Positions 44,501 to 54,714 of a stretch of DNA of 64,000 bases are shown piece by piece; position 1 is the stretch's first letter; the number at the start of each line of letters is the position of its first letter. The stretch is from positions 19,716,120 through 19,780,119 of the forward strand of contig JAAONU010000001.1 in assembly GCA_012932295.1 (NCBI GenBank), in the 5' to 3' direction. Under the pieces are notes generated by a model, which was given only the letters and a program-made list of their open reading frames with translations, was not told the DNA's origin and did no database searches. The DNA comes from Cyclina sinensis (taxonomy: Eukaryota; Mollusca; Bivalvia; Venerida; Veneridae). The translations under genes were made by a program, and so were the position numbers.

Positions 44501-45636
44501 GCATTCTTGGCTTCAGTACAACTGATAATATTAGGTTTAAAAACAGTTGACGTAGTTCAGGCTTTTATACTGCAGTCATGTTTGGTGTCTTATAAACTGG
44601 AACTGTGTTTCAGATGGGTATTTTTTGACAAGAATGATGTGGCAATGTTGTATCCAGTATTTGGCCATCCATGGTCAACAGATCCAGTATTTGAAGCTGA
44701 CCTACAGAATCCAGATTTAAAACAACACCCACTGTTGTCTTTAGCTCAGCCGATAGAATGCATTCTGCAACCAGGTTTGTTCAGCTTTATTTTTCTTTAA
44801 AAAAAAATACATGTCTGTATCCTCAGATTGACAAATTTGACTTGTCCTAGTTTATTAAGGGCTTAAATAACCAGTACCACACCTTGGTACCAGCTCATGC
44901 AAACAGTGCCTAATTTACTAGTATCAGTTCTAAATTTAAGTGGTACAGAAGTTGCTTTAACTGAGTTAATACTTACAGAAAAACAAACATTATTTACGTC
45001 AGCTTCAGCATGCCTGCATCAGCATGAGATTACAGCGTATCTTAAGCCCCTCTTAAGATTTTCTTCAATCCATGGCACACACTTCTTCTTTAGTAATGAA
45101 ACTAGTTATTCTAATTTCACCTTTTTTTGTGGAGGTTAAATTCTATACCTTGATTCAAGTTATTGTATCAGGCAGGTAACACCAGAGTTTGCCTGTTCAT
45201 GATATTCTTTACTTACATGACTCTGTACATGAAAAACATGTAGGGGGCATCGTCTGTGTCAAATGAAGACAGTTATGGTTAATTATTTTCTTCCCTTCTT
45301 ACATTTTTTGTTTCAGGTGAGCTATTGTTTGTTCCAGCAGGCTGTCCTCACAGAGTGGAAAACTTGGAAACTTCTCTTGCTATCTCAGGAAACTTTGTGG
45401 ATCTTTCCAACTTTGACTTAGTTAAAGAGGAATTAACTCTAAATGCACTTCTGGATGAAAGAGCTGCAGAGTTACTCAAGCAGTTTAGTGACCCAGATTT
45501 TAAATCAAACCTTTTGAGTGATACTGATCACATGACTTGGGAAAAATTTAAAATGTGGCCACCAGAAGACTATGCAGAATTTGATATTACTCCAGATATT
45601 GTTGAAGAGGAAAGAAATCGATTATTAAATACTTGA
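38370..45636 (+). CDS. JmjC / cupin_8 Fe(II)- and 2-oxoglutarate-dependent oxygenase
   Basis: Nine exons: 38370-38534, 38866-39017, 40241-40416, 40960-41087, 41556-41700, 42769-42981, 44009-44156, 44614-44774, 45317-45636, all GT-AG and phase-consistent, giving 535 residues. The C-terminal half is a JmjC/cupin_8 fold: 'SMSFKDFFFKYALTSTPVVI', then 'LFIAPAGLFSELHVDAFGSN' with the iron-binding H-x-D (His codon 44101-44103, Asp 44107-44109), 'FWMALFEGRKRWVFFDKND', and 'GELLFVPAGCPHRVENLE' with the distal His (45349-45351). All three metal ligands are present, so it should be active; the target residue is unknown. The N-terminal half is largely helical, with a TPR-like helix pair ('YYEKLGNLSLAKMHIESAKE'). 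It resembles the HSPBAP1-like/cupin_8 group more than histone demethylases, but the orthologue is not assigned. Confidence 0.88.
38866..39017 (+). CDS. JmjC gene exon 2
   Basis: Acceptor TATTTTAG, donor GTAGGT, phases 0-2. Encodes an acidic start ('YDENEEDLADTALAKWWRKT') and 'NPNTIISFITG'. Confidence 0.8.
39375..39700 (-). repeat. family B interspersed repeat (inverted copy)
   Basis: Reverse-complement match to 25790-26175 and 54715-55110: the TAACTGTCTCA..TTTTTGTTACAG block (39640-39690), the GTTAGTCATGAGGTAGATAC block, the tRNA-like part with 'GGGTTTGAATCCTG', and the T-rich end near 39380-39450. Confidence 0.7.
39935..40170 (+). repeat. 20-bp minisatellite with alternating unit types
   Basis: About twelve copies of 'GAAATTACTTTAGCATAGAG'. 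From 39975 onward, units ending AGCATAGAGG alternate with units ending ACTGTGAGGG, giving a higher-order period of about 40 bp. It ends 70 bases before JmjC exon 3. Confidence 0.93.
40241..40416 (+). CDS. JmjC gene exon 3 (TPR-like helices)
   Basis: Acceptor CATCCTAG, donor GTATTT, phases 2-1. Encodes 'FMKGEISRLRDKISKGCKSA' and a helical hairpin 'YYEKLGNLSLAKMHIESAKE'. Confidence 0.8.
40960..41087 (+). CDS. JmjC gene exon 4
   Basis: Acceptor ATTTTAG, donor GTCAAG, phases 1-0. Encodes a basic helix 'FEWRLRRLKKAIHYRQQQEE' followed by 'LDHGSATLVSLPQPKQ'. Confidence 0.8.
41556..41700 (+). CDS. JmjC gene exon 5 (start of cupin region)
   Basis: Acceptor TTTTTAG, donor GTAAAT, phases 0-1. 'VERVPVNSMSFKDFFFKYAL' and 'TPVVITGVVDKM' match the entry of JmjC/cupin_8 domains ('P-x-V-I-x-G'). 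Confidence 0.85.
41835..42295 (+). repeat. interspersed-repeat-like segment in JmjC intron 5
   Basis: Begins 'GGTGAGCTTTTCTGATGGCC' and continues with text such as 'TTCTCCTAAATTACTGGGTC' and 'GATGAAACTTGCCAGGGATA', the style of a repeat abundant in bivalve genomes. A 146-codon open frame runs through it but matches no protein family. No boundaries or second copy were seen in this window, so the call rests on recollection of the style. Confidence 0.35.
42769..42981 (+). CDS. JmjC gene exon 6
   Basis: Acceptor TTTGCAG, donor GTATTT, phases 1-1. Encodes 'GDCSVTLKKCVRESVQWARL', 'DFITSLHG' and 'YLFDWTIPIHCPQLASELTI', the segment preceding the metal centre. Confidence 0.87.
43555..43730 (-). repeat. 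family B repeat, degenerate copy
   Basis: On the minus strand the block 'ATTTTAATGAATCTAAGGGC' + ATGGTTTTCAGA corresponds to TTTTACTGAACTGAAGGGCATGGGTTTGAA in the copy at 39375-39700, and CAGTCACAGGTAAAGA to the upstream block. More diverged than the others. Confidence 0.45.
44009..44156 (+). CDS. JmjC gene exon 7 (iron-binding H-x-D)
   Basis: Acceptor ATATTCAG, donor GTAGGC, phases 1-2. Encodes 'DFLQRTAPGTLYKDSWPSLF', 'SELHVDAFGSNFWMALFEGR'. H-V-D provides two of the three Fe(II) ligands. Confidence 0.92.
44614..44774 (+). CDS. JmjC gene exon 8
   Basis: Acceptor GTTTCAG, donor GTTTGT, phases 2-1. Encodes 'RWVFFDKNDVAMLYPVFGHP' and 'DLKQHPLLSLAQPIECILQP'. Confidence 0.9.
45317..45636 (+). 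CDS. JmjC gene exon 9 (distal His and C-terminus)
   Basis: Acceptor TTTCAG, phase 1, stop TGA at 45634. 'GELLFVPAGCPHRVENLETS' carries the third Fe(II) ligand; the rest is a helical C-terminus ending 'VEEERNRLLNT'. Confidence 0.92.
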
Positions 45637-45802
45637 CAGTGAATTATTCTACTATTCTTGTAATTTAACATAGTCCTGACACAAAGTCCACTTGTTATGA
45701 GAGAGTATAGTATTTTTCATAATTTTAAGCACACTTGAATCTTGCTAGTTTTCACAGAGTGATTCATTAAGAGGATGGTGCAAATACTAAATTGAATGCG
45801 CA

Positions 45803-45808
45803 AATAAA
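45803..45808 (+). terminator. candidate polyadenylation signal of the JmjC gene
   Basis: AATAAA 167 bases after the stop codon, the first on this strand in a suitable place. Confidence 0.35.
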
Positions 45809-46433
45809 AACAGGAACTATAAGGGCCTAATGGCGCAATCAGGTTCATCAAAGTGAAGAATTGGAGGTAGAAGTCAGATATATTAGTTTGGTTTGTCTTT
45901 GACATAATCCAAGAAAATAATCTTATGTTCAGTCAAGGATAATTTTCTCAGGAAAAACTAACTCTTGAAAAACACAAGACTGTTTGTTATATCATTGCTA
46001 CAACACGAGCATGGAAATAGAGATACACGTTTTTTTTTTCCGGAAAATACAAAACTGAGTGGACAACATATATAAAAATACTTTTATTAATATTGTATTG
46101 CATATTATAATACATGTATTAGGAATTCACATTGTAAAACGGTTATAAAAAATCTTTGAACACAAAATATTGAACATGGGGAACTTAATTTTGAGGAATA
46201 GTCATAAAACTGCAAATGAAACATGTGAATTAGGAAATTTATATTGAAACTTATCAATGTTTTGCACCTCTAGGGATGTGTTTTTTCTTCCCTGGAGGTT
46301 AACTCTCTCAATCCTGGGGACTGGAGTTGACCCAGGAAATAAAAACCAAGTCTGTATCCTCTGTAGCATCTCTCTGAACCTTTCAAAACCCTTCCTGTCA
46401 TAAATCTGCAATCTAAAGTTCCCAATTCTGATC

Positions 46434-46559
46434 AGGCAAAACATCTCATAAATCAGTAAGGACAATTTACTGAAGTTCAATGATTAATAATTATTGTATT
46501 ATTCTAATTAGGCAAAACATCTCATAAATCAGTGAGGACAATTTACTGAAGTTCAATTA
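46434..46559. repeat. 48-bp direct repeat, period 77
   Basis: The segment AGGCAAAACATCTCATAAAT...GAAGTTCAAT occurs at about 46434-46481 and again at 46511-46558 with a single base difference (AGTAAGG/AGTGAGG). Confidence 0.9.
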
Positions 46560-47024
46560 TATTTATCCTTTCTGCTATCTACTTAATATCATCAAAAAAG
46601 CCCATACTATGAAGTTTATCAACACTGCCTTTGAAATCACAGAAAGGAAATAATAAACTAAAGCAGATTATAGCCAATGGACAGTGTTTTCTCTATACTT
46701 GTGTATAGTTAAATGCAATTTTTAAAAGTTTTTCTGATACTGAAAGTATTCATTTGTTGTAGTTACAATAGCTCTATATTTTTTTTAAAGAAAAAGATAT
46801 TAAGTGATATTAGATACAATTTAACTGTTCAAGTTCTTTTTAAGTAAAAAACGAGAGTTTTTATGCTAAATTAATCCAAGAGATAACACCAAACGTATTT
46901 TAGAAAAAATTGAAGCAAGCATGAGCATGTTATATTATTTAATGTGTAAGAATAAAGATTGGAATGTTGTATATCACTGTATGCACTTAAATCACAAGGC
47001 TAGCTTTGGGTTCGTGACAGTATG

Positions 47025-47161
47025 TTATAAGAATGATGACGTTAAGTTGAAATAATAGATGTCCTCAAATGTGTAATCTTTATCAAATACTGGCTGGTAG
47101 TTCTCAATCAAGGCATCAATTTCTTCTTTCTCTGAGCTGAACTTGTGAGTACTCTTTCGTG
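47025..47161 (-). CDS. GGH: GGH last exon
   Basis: Acceptor ATTTCAG, phase 1, stop TAA at 47025. Encodes 'ARKSTHKFSSEKEEIDALIE' and 'DIYYFNLTSSFL', like the C-terminus of animal GGH. Confidence 0.88.
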
Positions 47162-50100
47162 CTGAAATTTAAAATAGTGATATATTTCCTTTCAACAGTC
47201 TGCGACAAAACAACATTCATATTAGCAGAAGTGAAATTTTCCTGTCCAATGCCTTGACAACAGGCCTTTTAGTCTTTAAAAAAGATTCACAAACAAACCT
47301 GTTTCTTTTGCTGCTGCATGTGGGGTGGATCAGTGATACAAAAATATATTCAACACTTTCCTGAATACACAGGATCTGTACTAACCTTCATTCACAAAGA
47401 AGTTTGCCATATACTGAGCCACTCTTATGGCCTCCGGCCCATGATTTATGTGGTACTTGGTGTTCCATGTGAAGTTTGGTTTCTCAGGGTGCCACTGTGT
47501 ACCATAGATTGGAAGGTCTATACCTGAAATACAAGTTTTAAGTTGAAAAATATATAGTATACTTTCAACTATTATCTAATCTTATTAAAACTAAGTAAAG
47601 ACCCATTTATATGTTGCTTGTACCAGCTTTAGTCTACATGGCAGTTTCAACATGGTTTCCTTATACATGTATATAGATGAATATTTTATTAAACAATCCT
47701 TTCCTAGTAGGATCAATATTAGAATTTCATACTCAACAAAACTGCAAACTTTCTCACAGGAGATATGGTTGATACTGGGACTAAAACATATAATCCTCTA
47801 TCTATAAATAGTAACAGTGATTTAAACTCAGCCACCTTTGCAATGCTGCCAAGAAAGTAAGTTCTATATACATGAAGGAAAACTACGACCACTATACTAC
47901 CTTTCCTAAACTGTAACCTTATCCACTTAAATACATGTAACTCCAAGTAGTTTTCATCAAGACAAACTTTTTGAAAGTTTTTTTTTATTATTCATACATT
48001 TGTATTTTATTTTCTAAATGAAATGCACTAAACATTTAGGGCAAAAACTAAATTTCTGTGATGACATTAAACTAACCTTCTATTGTTGAAACAAACTCTT
48101 TGCCATTTCTGTCAACATTTGTAGATAACACTTTAAACATTGACCTTAAGCTGTAAGTTTGTTCAAACGTGGTGGGTGTTATTCCAAAGTGGTGAAAATT
48201 TTCCGTCACATTTTTCTTTGACAGGTAGTTAAACACATCCTCTGGTAGATTTCCAAACAAACGGCTGTCTTTGTAATCTATAAATAAATGAAAAATAAGA
48301 TGTTTTAGAAACAGAATTCAGAATGCAATTCTTCAAGTCAGTAACAGATCTGATCTTTTTACTTCTTCACAAAATCACGTCTTTACATTCCTGCTAAAAG
48401 TATTAAAAGGGCCCTACAAAGGGTTTTCATAGTATAAATACTATAATTTGATTCTATCGTGACTTTCTTGTGTTTCAACTATATAAAATCAAAACAAACC
48501 ATCATGACCTTGGGAATCATGATTTTTGTTCAACATGTGTCCATATGTTATTAGATATTTAATCATTTTGAAAAATATCTTAAATGTTTTCAACTATTTT
48601 CAAAATTTACAAAATTTATGGTAACGTATGCTCCTCAAACCATTTTTTCAAATTTAACTTTTTATTCTTAGCAAATAAAAAACATCTTTGAATCTAGACT
48701 ATAGTTAAGAAAAAAATAGCACACAAATATAAAGTGTTATACAATACATGTAGTTCAGCCTTTTATATATACCGGTAAGTTGAATTTTCTACTGTGTCTT
48801 ATTATTCATCTAAATTTCTTTTTAATATATGATATTAGCAAAAGCTTTTAAAAACTTTTGTGACAAAATTCTTTTGTGTCTAATAATGATGCATTTTGAT
48901 CTTTCTATCACTTCAACAGTAAAGGTGTAATATAAAGGACATAGTTTTAACCGTAAAAAAGCTATGGCACATCCCCTTAACAGATGACCTCAAAAAAAGA
49001 AAGTTTACATTGGTTCACAAAACTTAGGTGAAGCAGTGCAGTATGAATGCATTATCTCCCTGTCAAAAAGAGTAAATTGTAACCCTTACTGTTGGTAAAC
49101 TGAAGGGGGAGTGCCAAATCCTCGGCATCAAAGTCAGTGAGGAGGTATTTCTCCGATGCAAGGGCTGTAAGCAGCTGGAAACCAAGACAAGTTCCCCAGA
49201 TAGGAAAATGTTCTCCTTCTCCACTAACCTGAAAATGGAAAATCAACACAGGTGTCAATGTTTACTTAATATGAGAAATAGTGGTCGAAGGGTAGTGCAC
49301 TAAACATTCGATTTAGAGGTCTCTGGTTCGAATCCATGCTTTTGCCGCAAGTACTGGTTTTAAATCTGGGAAGATTTAATGGGATTTATATGTTGTAGGA
49401 ACTTGTTTCCCATTCAGTATAAAATAAACAGGTTTCATCTAAACATAACTAATTACTTAAATGTGTTTAGAGTAAAAGTCTCTCAAAAATAATACTGTTT
49501 ACAGCATAATTTGGTTTTTTTGTATTTCTGAATTATCAATATGAACGATATTATCTTTCATAAGGACATATTTTTGAAAGTACAACTTCTTTGGCACAAA
49601 CTATCTGAGTTACCTACTCTGACTGCTTTAGTATACATGATTCTTGCTGCTCTGGCATACTCAGATGTAAGGATGTCTACACCACCACCAGGAAACAATA
49701 AACTGTATCATAAAAGTAAGAGTCATAAAACATGAATACATTCATACATCCCATCCCATCCCACATCCCATCCCATCTATCCATCCATCCAGCCTATTGT
49801 GGTTGGTAATAGAGTCCCATGTGACCAATGCCCCCTGAAGAGGTTAGTTATTTCAGTTTGTGGGGTAAGTGCAAGATACAGAAAGTATCCTATTCAAGAG
49901 ACCCTCCTGGTTCTTTAAATGCCGAGTGTATGGCACTGATACAAGGTACCTGAGGTTAATATCATCATATTCACAGATGATCAGTTGTGTTTGTGGAAGA
50001 GCAGTGGATTGAACTCACAACTCTGGACTACTAATTAAGTCCACTGCATTTTCTCTGGCTCACTGATCCACCAGTTATACTACATCCACAAGTATAATGA

Positions 50101-53100
50101 ATTTAATGATTATCTACTCACCTATCTATCAGCTCACTTTTATGGGGACGTAGCAGAATGTCTGCTTAGTTTATTTTTTCCAGATTATATATGGGCCCCA
50201 AAGTGAGTACTCAGTGTAGATGAAATGGAACCCTTTAAAGGTTCCATAGATAATCAACACAACTTTGAGGGCAAATTCAAAGTGATGTATGTAGTAGTCA
50301 AGGTATAAAAAGGCATTTCTACTCTCTTGCCTATCAAATAGCTTTTATAAAGCATGGAAGACAATCTGCTTCATGAACTCAAGGACTTTAGACTGAAAGC
50401 TATTTGATTTTTCCAGAAAGTTTTATGCAAAGAAGAAAACCACCTGTGTGATAAGAAATGTTTGGATTATAACAGAATATCTCCATCTTGACTACCTAAA
50501 CATCAGAATCTCTTCAACATACCAAAACAAAACAAAACAATGTAAAACCTGAAATGGTCACTTTATAATATGCTATTGTTTTCTAGTTAGGATTTTTACA
50601 GGCCATTTAACTTTTTGACAAAATGTTGACTTGCCTCATGATTAAACAGTGTAGTCCTTTGGATTATGAAGGAGATTCGAATCAGTGACATTTTAAGTCT
50701 TTGATACAGGTAACACCATAAAGCTTTATTTTTCTGTAAAGCTTTCTGGAAGTATCTTCAGTTGAAAAAAGGAGCAATCTACATATATACGGGTGATCTC
50801 AAATACATGTACAGCCCGACTTACCCGTTTATTGAATTGAATACATAATCATAGTAGTCCATTCCCTTTTTAACACTGAAATCAGAGAAAATTATACAAG
50901 TTTTTGTAATGGAAAAGAATCAGAAAATTATACGCTGAATAAAGAAAGTTGAAAATACAAAAAACCTCGAGTATTCTTTAATCAATGACAGAATGATAGT
51001 AACAGTGGTGCATGGAAGCACAATGAGGGTGTCTGGGTGTAAGTTTAAAGTTCATTTACAGCTATAATTTGATTAACCTTAACTTGGTTTCCACATTGCT
51101 TGCTTATCTGTTTTGTTTTTCATTCTTGTTTTCAGCATTTAACATGTACGAGGGGTATCCCAGAATTACATAGACTTTTGCCATATCTTTTGATTGATAG
51201 GGATATTGTGACTAAACTTTATATACAATATCTTTAAACCTTTTTGAATAGAGTAATGTTATTGTTTTCTATTTAAGAACAATATACACTCATTTTTCAT
51301 GTCGTCATAGTAACCAAGTATCTGTTAGGCAGGGCAGTCCAATTTTAGTTAAGTTTCTGTAAGCTTCTACAACATATATCTTCCGCGTTTCTTATGCAAA
51401 AACAGCGCGACATCATATGATTCACTGAATGACAGCACGTCAATGTACACTGCAAAGTACGATGTCATATCCATTACCGTTAAATCGCAGAAAACTAACA
51501 ACTGTTGCTTACAGAAATCCAGGAAAAAATGACGTCAATGTATTATGCGGAACATCACACTATATTGTTAAGTTTTGTGTGAATCTCGGGAAGATGCCCA
51601 CGCAGACGCGGAAAATGCTAGAATTAACTGCTAAAGTTATGCCTCCTGTTTACTGGGCATTAATTTTCAAGTTGCACAAGCGATGGCCGGGAGAGCACTG
51701 AAGATGACAAGGGGAAGAAAATCAACCTTGACTGTGACGTCAGTTAGGGCCGTCAAGGATGTCATTGAGAGAGACAGGTGGTATACCATTCGAGATTTGT
51801 GTAAACATCACCAGAATGAGTAGGGGAACAATTTATTGCATATGAACAGACAATCTAAACATACAGAAACTTAGTTCATGATGGGTCCCTAGACTTCTCA
51901 CACCAGAGCATAAAGAAAAGAGAGTGGCTGCCTCGAGAAAGTTTCTTGCACACTATCTAAAGGATGGAGATGATTATCTGGACCGTATTATTATTACTAC
52001 CGACCAGACCTGGATATTCCTGTTCGACTCTGAAACCAAGGAACAGTCCTGGCAATGGAAGACAGATAGCTCTCCACCTCCAAAAAACGCATGACGGGCG
52101 AAATCAAATCTTCTTCATGGACAGGGCGGGGATGATATTACAGCATGCACCACCCCTATAATAAACACCACTGTAAACGCTGAGTACTATTAAAAGTTAA
52201 AACTTATTGAAAATACTGTTTAAAAAACAGATAATACTAGATTTTAAAATGTACATTAAATATATACTAAATACTATTGATAAATGTACGGCACAATTTA
52301 TTTCTTATTATCATTTGTCTGTTTATCAGGTATTGCGGCAAGATCTAGTGGACAGGGTATTGCTACACCAGGACAACGCACTGAGCCATTCAGCCGTGCC
52401 TACCAAACTGGAGATTAATCTGCTGGACTTTCAGGTTGTAGAAAATGCCCACTATTCACCCGATTTTGCTCCGATGGACTTCCGTGTCGTTCTGGTTGTC
52501 AAAGCTCCACTGAAGAGAAGGAAATTATATTCATTCCATGAACTGTCTATGGCAGTGCAGGGTGTTGTGGCGGGGTTTGATCAAGACTGGTACACGAGTG
52601 TTTCTGACCAGTGGGTTTGACGACACAACAAGTGTTTTGACTTGGTCAGTGACTACATCGAGAATAATTGAACTGCAACATCACATCGTGACCTAAAAAC
52701 AGTTACGATGACAGAATGGTATTATGACGTCGTGACGAGCTGCCCCACATACGCTATCCCCTGTGTATGTATAGCATGTATAGATTCCGACCCAGATGAT
52801 GTACAGACGTGAAATTTGCTGTGCTTAAGCAATAAAGATGTATTTTGGTCCTGGTAATTTTTGTTTGTCTAAAATTATATCTATTCGTTTTTGAGTTATA
52901 ACAAAAGTCTACGTAATTCTGGGACACCCCTCAAACACAATCATATTAAACTTGAATTTCTTGTTTACCGGTACTACATTTTTTTTTCTCACAGTGTCCC
53001 AATTTTTGGCACTTAAACAGCTACCAGAAGATGAGAGCACCCCTTATCAAGGAGTGAGTGGAAAACAGTTGTAAATGCTGACAACACTTATTCACAATCA

Positions 53101-53609
53101 GACCTCTTTATGGTAACAGTGAAAGTGAGGCTGATCCAGGCCTCAAGCCAACTACAACTCAACATGCAAACCTGATCTATGCATAAATCACACAACCTTC
53201 TTGCGTTATTTAGCTTTTATTTTGAACGATTGTATCCATTTGCCAATAGTCCAATGTCTTTAGTGGTACTTGATATGGTGAAAACTTCTGGAGTTAAGAG
53301 GCTTCAATCCAGTATTAAAACGAAAATACATTCTAAAATCTATAAGTTTTATGAAGCCTGTTACACATACATCACTTTATTAACATAAAGATACATTGAT
53401 GCTTAGTGCAGAAAGGTTAAAAGTGCTTCTTGAAAGTATTAAACTCATGATCTATCTGCACTGATGCACTGTTATATGAAATAAGAAAACCACTTACAAA
53501 ACGGGGACAGCTCTTGCCCCAGCCATTTCAAGGTATTTGAAATAGCCTGCAGGAATGTATGTGTCCCCATAATGCCTTGAATCAGGATCTGTCTCTTGTG
53601 CTAACACAC
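47025..53609 (-). CDS. GGH: gamma-glutamyl hydrolase (partial: first and one internal exon not found)
   Basis: Lysosomal or secreted cysteine peptidase that removes gamma-glutamyl residues from folate polyglutamates. Exons, high to low: 53609-53498, 49702-49618, 49228-49090, 48277-48077, 47523-47386, 47161-47025, phase-consistent. Landmarks: 'GVLAQETDPDSRHYGDTYIP', 'LLFPGGGVDILTSEYARAAR', nucleophile Cys in 'HFPIWGTCLGFQLLTALA' (codon at 49189-49187), catalytic His in 'IYGTQWHPEKPNFTWN' (codon 47491-47489), and the FFVNEARKS tail. These match the class I glutamine-amidotransferase-like fold of the family. About 17 residues expected between 'AVPVL' and 'LLFPGG' are missing; that exon should lie in 49703-53497, where a mariner has inserted. 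The signal-peptide exon should lie above 53609. Confidence 0.9.
47386..47523 (-). CDS. GGH: GGH exon with catalytic His
   Basis: Acceptor ATTTCAG, donor GTTAGT, phases 1-1. 'LPIYGTQWHPEKPNFTWNTK' includes the catalytic His-Pro-Glu; 'AIRVAQYMANFFVNE' follows. Confidence 0.93.
48077..48277 (-). CDS. GGH: GGH exon
   Basis: Acceptor TTTATAG, donor GTTAGT, phases 1-1. 'NVTENFHHFGITPTTFEQTY' and 'MFKVLSTNVDRNGKEFVSTI' match the conserved mid-region of GGH. Confidence 0.92.
49090..49228 (-). CDS. GGH: GGH exon with nucleophile Cys
   Basis: Acceptor TTTTCAG, donor GTAAGG, phases 0-1. 'GEHFPIWGTCLGFQLLTALA' contains the active-site Cys. Confidence 0.94.
49285..49350 (+). repeat. tRNA-like SINE head
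   Basis: 'GTGGTCGAAGGGTAGTGCAC' followed by 'CTCTGGTTCGAATCCATGC' gives A-box- and B-box-like promoter elements about 35 bases apart. Not a full cloverleaf. Confidence 0.4.
49618..49702 (-). CDS. GGH: GGH exon ('FPGG' loop)
   Basis: Acceptor GATACAG, donor GTAGGT, phases 2-0. Encodes 'LLFPGGGVDILTSEYARAAR' and 'IMYTKAVR'. Confidence 0.92.
49741..50090 (-). mobile_element. tRNA-derived SINE, family A, with CATCC-type tail
   Basis: Minus-strand copy of the element at 29563-29855: head 'GTGGATCAGTGAGCCAGAG', body with AACCTCAGGTACCTTGTATC, 'CAGTGCCATACACTCGGCAT' and 'AAAGAACCAGGAGGGTCTC'. It ends in a GGATG/GGATGG microsatellite (49741-49795), a likely 3' tail. Confidence 0.65.
51149..52933 (+). 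mobile_element. degenerate mariner-family DNA transposon (DD34D) in a GGH intron
   Basis: Terminal inverted repeats of about 38 bp at 51150-51187 and 52895-52932 (outer end 'GAGGGGTATCCCAGAATTAC', inner copy GAGGGGTGTCCC..). The left TIR is preceded by TA; the right TA is lost. Broken transposase frames include 'VKFCVNLGKMPTQTRKMLEL' (helix-turn-helix), 'DRIIITTDQTWIFLFD', 'RVLLHQDNALSHSAVPTK' and 'SPDFAPMDF', with 34 residues between the last two catalytic Asp. Numerous stops and frameshifts make it inactive. Confidence 0.92.
53498..53609 (-). CDS. GGH: GGH exon (N-terminal part)
   Basis: Acceptor CCCCTTAG, donor GTAAGT, phases 1-2. 'GVLAQETDPDSRHYGDTYIP' and 'AGYFKYLEMAGARAVPVL' match the conserved start of the mature enzyme. 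Confidence 0.92.
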
Positions 53610-53989
53610 CTAAGGGGGAAAAGATATAGATAACAAAAGTTTTATGCTGATACCCTTTACAAAAATCCTTGTGTATCAGACACTTTGATAATGTAAAAAT
53701 TCTGTCCAAAATTCTACCTGATATTGTCTGATTATAAACTAGACCGAAGAACTTCTGTTGTGCCAAAACAGAGTTCAGTACTGTCGGATTGATTGACAAC
53801 AAATGAAATTTCCAGACTGTATTAAAATTTATCAGTCAATAGGCAGTTGGATAAGCAGTTACCAGGAAATCTGCAATACAATCATCTTTTGCAAAAGACC
53901 ACCTAAAATAGGTTTTGATATTTTCAACATATTTTCATCACCAAAAGCTCTATTCTGAATCTCTGTAAGGTTACAAGAACTGTCACTGT

Positions 53990-54390
53990 AAGATGACAAT
54001 GCCCCGAAGTGGTGCTTTGACCTTTCAGCTGAGGACCAGTCATTCAAGGGTCAAGGTCAAATAAATATAGGTCACTGGGAACATCTTGTCCAAAGGTGTG
54101 TTCTGTTTAAGTATGAAATAAATCCACTTTCTAATAAGGAAGTTATGGGCAATGTTAAAGTTTTTGGACCACTGGATCTTCAAGGTGAAGGTCATTCAGG
54201 GGTCAAGGTCAATTAAATATAGGTCAGTGGGCAGGTCTTGTCCAAAAGGGTGTTGTGTCAAGTATGAAGTAAATCCACTTACTAATAAGGAAGTTATAGC
54301 CAATGTTACAGTTTTTGGATGGACTGACAGACGGACGAACTGATGGATGGACAGTTCAAAAACTATATGCCTCCATTTGTGGGCATAAAA
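53990..54390 (+). repeat. interspersed repeat with internal tandem duplication
   Basis: Two copies of about 140 bases (from CATTCAAGGGTCAAGGTCAA near 54042 and CATTCAGGGGTCAAGGTCAA near 54193), each with AAATATAGGTCA, TCTTGTCCAAA and AATAAGGAAGTTAT in the same order. It ends near 'TATGCCTCCATTTGTGGGCA' followed by an A-run. The style is that of a dispersed bivalve repeat. Confidence 0.7.
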
Positions 54391-54714
54391 AAAAGTTTCT
54401 ACACCAACCTATGATAGGCCTATCACTTGCTGAGCTTCTTGAGTCAATCCTGTATCCATGGAAACAGTTTATCACACCAAGTAGAACAGTATACTGTAGC
54501 AACATTCTGTTCCTTTTCTTCTGCTGCAAGTGAATAGAAGTACATATTATATTGAAAATATCTTACTTTGAGCTAGAAAAGAACCTGCTACTTCACTGTC
54601 AAAGTATGCCATAGCTTTCAAGTGACCTTTGCTGGGTGACTACTAATAGTCCTTTCAATACACCAAATTTGAATTTTAGGGTATGGTTACCAGCTAAACC
54701 CTAAGGCTAAAATA

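Larger units (their letters stand above)
45637..47024. other. convergent 3' region between JmjC gene and GGH
   Basis: The JmjC gene (+) and GGH (-) end tail to tail here, so both 3' UTRs must lie in this 1.4 kb. A 48-bp direct repeat is present at 46435-46558. A 92-codon minus-strand frame at 46202-46480 has no family resemblance and is probably UTR. Confidence 0.5.
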
